This document shows, in pieces, positions 60,145 to 64,000 of a DNA stretch of 64,000 nt. Within the stretch, counting starts at the first letter, position 1. Every line of letters begins with the position of its first letter. The notes beneath the pieces are model-generated. The model was not told the DNA's origin. It saw nothing but the letters and a program-made list of their open reading frames with translations, and searched no databases. The DNA is from Sphingomonas soli NBRC 100801 (GTDB lineage: Bacteria; Pseudomonadota; Alphaproteobacteria; Sphingomonadales; Sphingomonadaceae): positions 124,001-188,000 of the forward strand of contig NZ_BCTZ01000001.1 of assembly GCF_001591025.1 (NCBI RefSeq), written 5' to 3'. The position numbers were made by a program, and so were the translations under genes.

Positions 60145-61104
60145 ATGCCATCGATCGACATGCCGCGCCCACAGACGGGAAGTCAGCCGCAACGGCTGAT
60201 CATGACGCTGCTCAGCCATTACTGGGATGATTCGGAAGAATTCATCCCGCCGGCTGCGATCATCAGGCTGTTGGAAGATTTCGATATCACCGCGCTGAGC
60301 ACGCGCGCGGCATTACGGCGGCTGGTGCAGCGGGGCGCGCTGGAAAACGCGCCGTCCGGGCGGCGGCGCGGGGTGCGGCTGCCCGAGCATTACAAGAAAA
60401 GCATGGCAAGGACCCGTGAGCGGCTGCGGCTGCTGGGCCCGGGCGCGCCCCCTTGGGACGGGCTGTGGACGGTGGCGATGTTCTCGCTGCCCGAGGCTGA
60501 TCGCGACGTTCGCCATGCCGCGAAGTCGCGGCTTCAGTGGATCGGCCTGGCGCCCCTGTTCGACGGATTCTGGGTCACGTCGCTCGACCTGGCCGACGCA
60601 GTGAAGGGGATATTCGAGGATCTGGGCATCACCGAATTCCTGGTGATGCGCGCGAGCGCGATCCCGGGGGGACGGCAACCGGCCAGTGCATGGAATTTCG
60701 ACGACGCGCGCAACAATTACCTGCGCTTCATCGACCAGTTCGCGCCGCTGCGCGAGCGGGTCCGCTCGGGATCGGTAGGCGCGCAGGAAGCGCTGCTGGA
60801 GCGCACCAACCTGATGAACGAATGGCGCATCGTGCGGCATTCCGACCCGTTGCTTCCGGCCGAATTGCTTCCGGCCGACTGGCCCCGCAACGAAGCGCTG
60901 GCCCTACTCGAAGAGCTTCACGATTCGCTGGCTCCGCTGGCGATCATCCGTTTCCGCCAGGTGCTGGAGGAAACGGCGGCCGATCTGGTGCAGCAGGCGA
61001 CGTTCCGCACCTTCCGCTCTAATCCTGCCGGGAAGGCTGATCCGGCAGATCGTAAAGCGCCACAGTCGAGCGAAACGGTGCGCGTGCGAAGCCGAGCAAG
61101 GTAA
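60145..61104 (+). CDS. PaaX-like transcriptional regulator
   Basis: The 319-residue protein has the PaaX layout: an N-terminal winged helix (LIMTLLSHYW then STRAALRRLVQRGALE, about residues 18-70), a central ferredoxin-like domain (WDGLWTVAMFSLPEADRDVR near residue 109) and a C-terminal domain with LLPAELLPADWPRNEAL. PaaX represses phenylacetate genes and responds to phenylacetyl-CoA; relatives sense other aryl-CoA esters. It follows the CoA transferase by 37 bases, so it probably controls this operon. Its 3' end overlaps the MFS gene tail-to-tail by 86 bases. Confidence 0.9.
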   Translation: MPSIDMPRPQTGSQPQRLIMTLLSHYWDDSEEFIPPAAIIRLLEDFDITALSTRAALRRLVQRGALENAPSGRRRGVRLPEHYKKSMARTRERLRLLGPGAPPWDGLWTVAMFSLPEADRDVRHAAKSRLQWIGLAPLFDGFWVTSLDLADAVKGIFEDLGITEFLVMRASAIPGGRQPASAWNFDDARNNYLRFIDQFAPLRERVRSGSVGAQEALLERTNLMNEWRIVRHSDPLLPAELLPADWPRNEALALLEELHDSLAPLAIIRFRQVLEETAADLVQQATFRTFRSNPAGKADPADRKAPQSSETVRVRSRAR

Positions 61105-62365
61105 TCGCCGCGACGAAGGCGGTGCCCGAGACGAGAGCGATGGATTTGCCGACCGCCGCGTCGTCCGCGAACACATATTGCGTTGCCGACGCCACCACGA
61201 GCGGACCGAAGATGCCGGCGGTCAATTGGACCGCCAGCATATAGGTGGCGGCATATTGCGCGCGGATCTGATTGGGCAGCATGCGCGCATGGGCGACGGA
61301 AATTGCCAGGATGCCGGTGTTTGCGAACATCACCACGAACACGCCCGCAAAGGCGCTTTGCTGCGACCACCAGAAGGGAAGCATGAGCACGCCGGCCAGC
61401 CCGATCATCGCGTAAGCACGCGAGAGGCGCAGTGGCGCATCGAGGCGGCCGGCATGCAGCCCGCGATCGATCCACCATGAATTGAAGGCCATGGTGCAGA
61501 GCGCGATGATAATCTGCGCCGAGCCCAGCGTTACGCCGACCGTGCCGGGCGAAACCTGGTGCGTGCGGATCAGGTAGGAGGGATTCCAAGCGTTGAACCC
61601 CAGCGCCGCGAAGGCATAGCAGATATAGCCGCCGGCCGTGCAGATGACGGTCATGCGCTGATCGCGGATGAAGCGCAGCACGCGGCCATAGGAAACCTTT
61701 TCCGGCACCCCGTCGGCGTCGCGCATCAGGCGCTGACGCTCGGGATCGCGCACGGTGAAGAACAAGAGCGGCCCGATCAGCAGCCCGGGAAGGCCGGCAA
61801 GGATGAAGACGAGCTGCCAGGCACGCAGCTCACCCAGAAGCGGGACGCTGACGTTGCCCGTATCCCCGCCCCAGGCGAGGATCAGGCCCCCGCCGGCAAG
61901 CGCTCCGGCGCTGCCGAGCAAGCCGCCCAGCGAAACCACGGCCAGCGCCTTTGACAGGTTACGGCGGGCGAAAAGATCCGCCACCATCGACGTGCCGCCC
62001 GGTGCCTCCACCGCCTCGCCGATCCCGACGAAGATGCGGGCGGCGAGAAGGTGCATGAACGTCCGCGCGAAGCCGGAAAGCATGGTCGCCAGGCTCCAGA
62101 CGAGCACGGCGAGGCCGAGGATCTTCGGACGTGACTTCTGATCGACAAGCCGCGCGAGCGGGATGCCGAACAAGGCGAAGCACATGGAGAATGCAAAGCC
62201 GCTGAGCAGGCTGAACTGGACATCGGTGATGCCCAGATCGCCCCGTATGTCATCGACAAGGATCGACAGAACGTGGCGGTCCGTCGCTGCCAGCACCGAC
62301 ACCAGGAACAGGATCCCGAGCGTGTAATAGGCCGACCGGTTCCCGGTGCTGTTGCCAGAAGTCAT
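61019..62365 (-). CDS. MFS transporter
   Basis: The 448-residue protein has twelve predicted membrane helices and MFS motif A-like GIPLARLVDQKSRPK near residue 67. The N-terminal AATDRHVLSILVDDIRGDLG resembles the spinster/aromatic-acid or organic-acid branch. It probably moves the substrate or a product of the island across the inner membrane. ATG 62365 follows AAGGGGA and lies 22 bases after the glycyl radical enzyme stop, so the two are in one operon. Confidence 0.92.
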   Translation of the reverse strand: MTSGNSTGNRSAYYTLGILFLVSVLAATDRHVLSILVDDIRGDLGITDVQFSLLSGFAFSMCFALFGIPLARLVDQKSRPKILGLAVLVWSLATMLSGFARTFMHLLAARIFVGIGEAVEAPGGTSMVADLFARRNLSKALAVVSLGGLLGSAGALAGGGLILAWGGDTGNVSVPLLGELRAWQLVFILAGLPGLLIGPLLFFTVRDPERQRLMRDADGVPEKVSYGRVLRFIRDQRMTVICTAGGYICYAFAALGFNAWNPSYLIRTHQVSPGTVGVTLGSAQIIIALCTMAFNSWWIDRGLHAGRLDAPLRLSRAYAMIGLAGVLMLPFWWSQQSAFAGVFVVMFANTGILAISVAHARMLPNQIRAQYAATYMLAVQLTAGIFGPLVVASATQYVFADDAAVGKSIALVSGTAFVAAITLLGFARAPFRSTVALYDLPDQPSRQD

Positions 62366-62387
62366 GACATTCCCCTTGTGCGCCGGT

Positions 62388-64000
62388 TCAGTCGAAGCTG
62401 GTGAATTGGGTACGACGGATCAGTTCTTCCTGCACGTGCGGTTCGAGCATCGTGAAATAGACGCTGCACCCGCCGACGCGGACCAGGAGCTCCTTATAGG
62501 CTTCCGGATCGGCCTGGGCCGCGCGCATCACCGCATTGTCGATGACGTTGATCTGCAGATGCTTGCCGCCCGCGCGGAAATAATCGCGGATCATCTTCGA
62601 TCCGGCAGCAAGCCCTTCCTCGCTGTCCATCATCGACGGATGGAGCTTCACGTCCAGCGACGTTGCCTGATAGGCCGACTGATCGATCTTCGCGGCGCTG
62701 CGCAGCATGGCCGAGAGCCCGGAGCGATCGAATTCGCGCATCGGCGTCATCGATTCATCGGCCAGGCACTCGCCGGCGCGGCGGCCGTCCGGCGTGGCAC
62801 CTACCTGCGCGCCGCCGGGCCATTGCGCGGTGCCGATCGAGATCGCCCCGGGGATGCACTTGCCACCATAGGTGGTGCCCAGTTCGGCGGCGCGCTCTGC
62901 CCAGAAGCGATAGATCGAGACGGCCTGCTCATCGGCATAATCGTCGTCATTGCCATATTTGGGAGCGGCGAGCGCGAGCTGGTGAATTTCCTGGCCGCGC
63001 GGGCCGGCCCAGTCGCTGTTCAACGCCTCGAGCAGCTCCCCGGCGGTGACGACCTTATCGTCGAACACGAGCTTGCGGATCGCGGTGAGCGAATCCGCGA
63101 CGTTGATCATGCCGATCGGATTGAGAACGTTGCCGTTCTCGAAGGGCAGGGTGCGGTTCAGGATATCACGATCGGCCTGGAGTCCGCCTTCCATCAGCGC
63201 GGATTCGAACGGCTGGGGATAGGTTTCGGCGAAGGCGCGCATCGTGATGTTGTTGAACTCGGCCTGCAGGCCGATGAAATGCGCGAGCTGTGTATCGAAT
63301 GCGGCGCGGAATTCCTCCCACGTCTTGAAATCGGTGAACTTGCCGGTCTTCGGACCCGCCTGCTTGCCGGTGCGCGTGTCGAAACCGTCGTTCAGCGCGA
63401 ACTGGAGCACCAGCGGGGCGACGAACATCGGATGGGCGACGCTGCGCGACTTGCCCGGCACGTTGATCGCCAGACAGCCGGCGACCGCATAGTTGCGCGC
63501 ATCCTCGATGCTGACGTCGTGCTGCTGGAGGAAGCCGATGCACGATTCGTCGCTGAGGAAGGCGGGGAGGCCGGTGCCGGCCTGGATCAGCTCCAGCGCC
63601 TTGCGCATCAGCGGCTCGGGGGTGCCCTCATGCACGCGCATCGTGAGCGTGTGGTGCGGAACGGGGCAATCGCGGATCGCTTCGAGCACCAGGTAGCTCA
63701 GCTCGTTGGTGGCGTCGCTGCCGTCGGCGTTCTGGCCGCCGATCACGCAGTTATGCCACTTGGCCATGCCGCCATATTTGTTGCGATGGGTCTGCGGGGT
63801 GGCCGCGACCATCTGCATATCCTTAATGCGCAGCCATTCGAAGATCTCGACGACTTCCTCGTCGGTGATCCGCCCGGCATCGCGATCGGCGCGGTAATAG
63901 GGGTAGAGCGTCTGATCTATCCGGCCGAGCGACAGGATGCCTGAAGGCAGGACGAGCAGCAGCAGGAACCAGAGCGACTGGACCGCTTCGCGGAAGGTGC
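62388..64000 (-). CDS. Glycyl radical enzyme (pyruvate formate-lyase family), 5' end beyond window
   Basis: The frame is open to base 64000, so at least 537 C-terminal residues are visible and the start is missing. The PFL-family core is clear: SLGRIDQTLYPYYRADRDAG, GATPDGRRAGECLADESM, LQINVIDNAVMRAAQADP. The thiyl-radical cysteine is in VAGCLAINVPGKS (codon 63474-63476). The radical glycine is in LLVRVGGCSVYF (codon 62469-62471). Dehydratase and lyase members have Glu two residues after the cysteine and Tyr after the radical glycine; here they are Ala and Cys. The reaction is unknown. Such enzymes are oxygen-sensitive and need a radical-SAM activase, which is not in view. Confidence 0.9.
   Translation of the reverse strand, partial: TFREAVQSLWFLLLLVLPSGILSLGRIDQTLYPYYRADRDAGRITDEEVVEIFEWLRIKDMQMVAATPQTHRNKYGGMAKWHNCVIGGQNADGSDATNELSYLVLEAIRDCPVPHHTLTMRVHEGTPEPLMRKALELIQAGTGLPAFLSDESCIGFLQQHDVSIEDARNYAVAGCLAINVPGKSRSVAHPMFVAPLVLQFALNDGFDTRTGKQAGPKTGKFTDFKTWEEFRAAFDTQLAHFIGLQAEFNNITMRAFAETYPQPFESALMEGGLQADRDILNRTLPFENGNVLNPIGMINVADSLTAIRKLVFDDKVVTAGELLEALNSDWAGPRGQEIHQLALAAPKYGNDDDYADEQAVSIYRFWAERAAELGTTYGGKCIPGAISIGTAQWPGGAQVGATPDGRRAGECLADESMTPMREFDRSGLSAMLRSAAKIDQSAYQATSLDVKLHPSMMDSEEGLAAGSKMIRDYFRAGGKHLQINVIDNAVMRAAQADPEAYKELLVRVGGCSVYFTMLEPHVQEELIRRTQFTSFD

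Noticed and set aside
62346-63944. A 532-residue plus-strand frame opposite the glycyl radical enzyme
   Set aside because: The minus strand has clear PFL-family motifs and stays open to the window end; the plus frame is a GC-rich shadow.
1-64000. CRISPR array
   Set aside because: No regularly spaced repeats of 25-40 bases were seen; the repeats found are palindromic elements or short direct pairs at the ICE end.

Overview
The window is GC-rich and looks like a sphingomonad alphaproteobacterium (Sphingomonas or a close relative). The gene content, the orphan Flp pilins, the otsB/GH15/otsA trehalose set, the LsdA-type carotenoid oxygenase next to a long TonB-dependent receptor, and the dispersed GC-rich palindromes all point that way. 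The species cannot be named from the sequence alone.

Bases 1 to about 25,328 are the right part of an integrative and conjugative element (ICE). It opens inside a relaxase gene (DUF3363 type) and carries traG/virD4, a ribbon-helix-helix gene and a P-type transfer operon in the order trbB-C-D-E-J-L-F-G-I. A DUF2274 gene, an AlpA-like regulator, an unknown gene and a P4-type tyrosine integrase follow. About 9.3 kb of cargo lies between relaxase and traG: a membrane-anchored unknown, an SLC13-type permease, an otsB-GH15-otsA trehalose operon, and a divergent sulfide/persulfide module (BigR-like regulator, rhodanese, TauE-like permease, metallo-beta-lactamase-fold enzyme). Next to the integrase the ICE carries a complete tRNA-Thr(UGU). 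At its right end it abuts only the first 38 nt of another tRNA-Thr(UGU), cut in the anticodon loop. The simplest reading is that the ICE breaks the host tRNA and supplies its own diverged replacement.

Bases 25,359 to about 48,700 are ordinary chromosome: rarA, an MmcQ-like gene, chrA, a glycosyltransferase, radA, a lipocalin, cvpA, a NifU-like scaffold, a Kef-type antiporter, DUF423, an M1 peptidase, aroK-aroB, a secreted unknown, xerD, accA, two Flp pilins, mutT, a methyltransferase, comF, grxC, a nitrilase-family gene, DUF1178 and tRNA-Arg(CCU). Three palindromic repeats lie in its intergenic gaps.

Bases 48,740 to 64,000 look like a catabolic island. A tightly packed minus-strand operon encodes a lignostilbene-dioxygenase-like enzyme, a TonB-dependent receptor, a di-haem cytochrome c peroxidase-like protein, an OmpA-like protein and an alpha/beta hydrolase. 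Divergent from it is a plus-strand operon of two 2-hydroxyacyl-CoA dehydratase/benzoyl-CoA reductase-family proteins, a class III CoA transferase and a PaaX-like regulator. Facing this is a glycyl radical enzyme (cut by the window end) followed by an MFS transporter. Both dehydratase-family proteins lack the cysteines that normally bind their [4Fe-4S] clusters, and the glycyl radical enzyme has unusual residues at both of its active-site motifs. This is the best candidate in the window for an undescribed system. Its substrate is unknown; uptake and cleavage of a stilbene-like aromatic followed by CoA-dependent steps is an inference from context.
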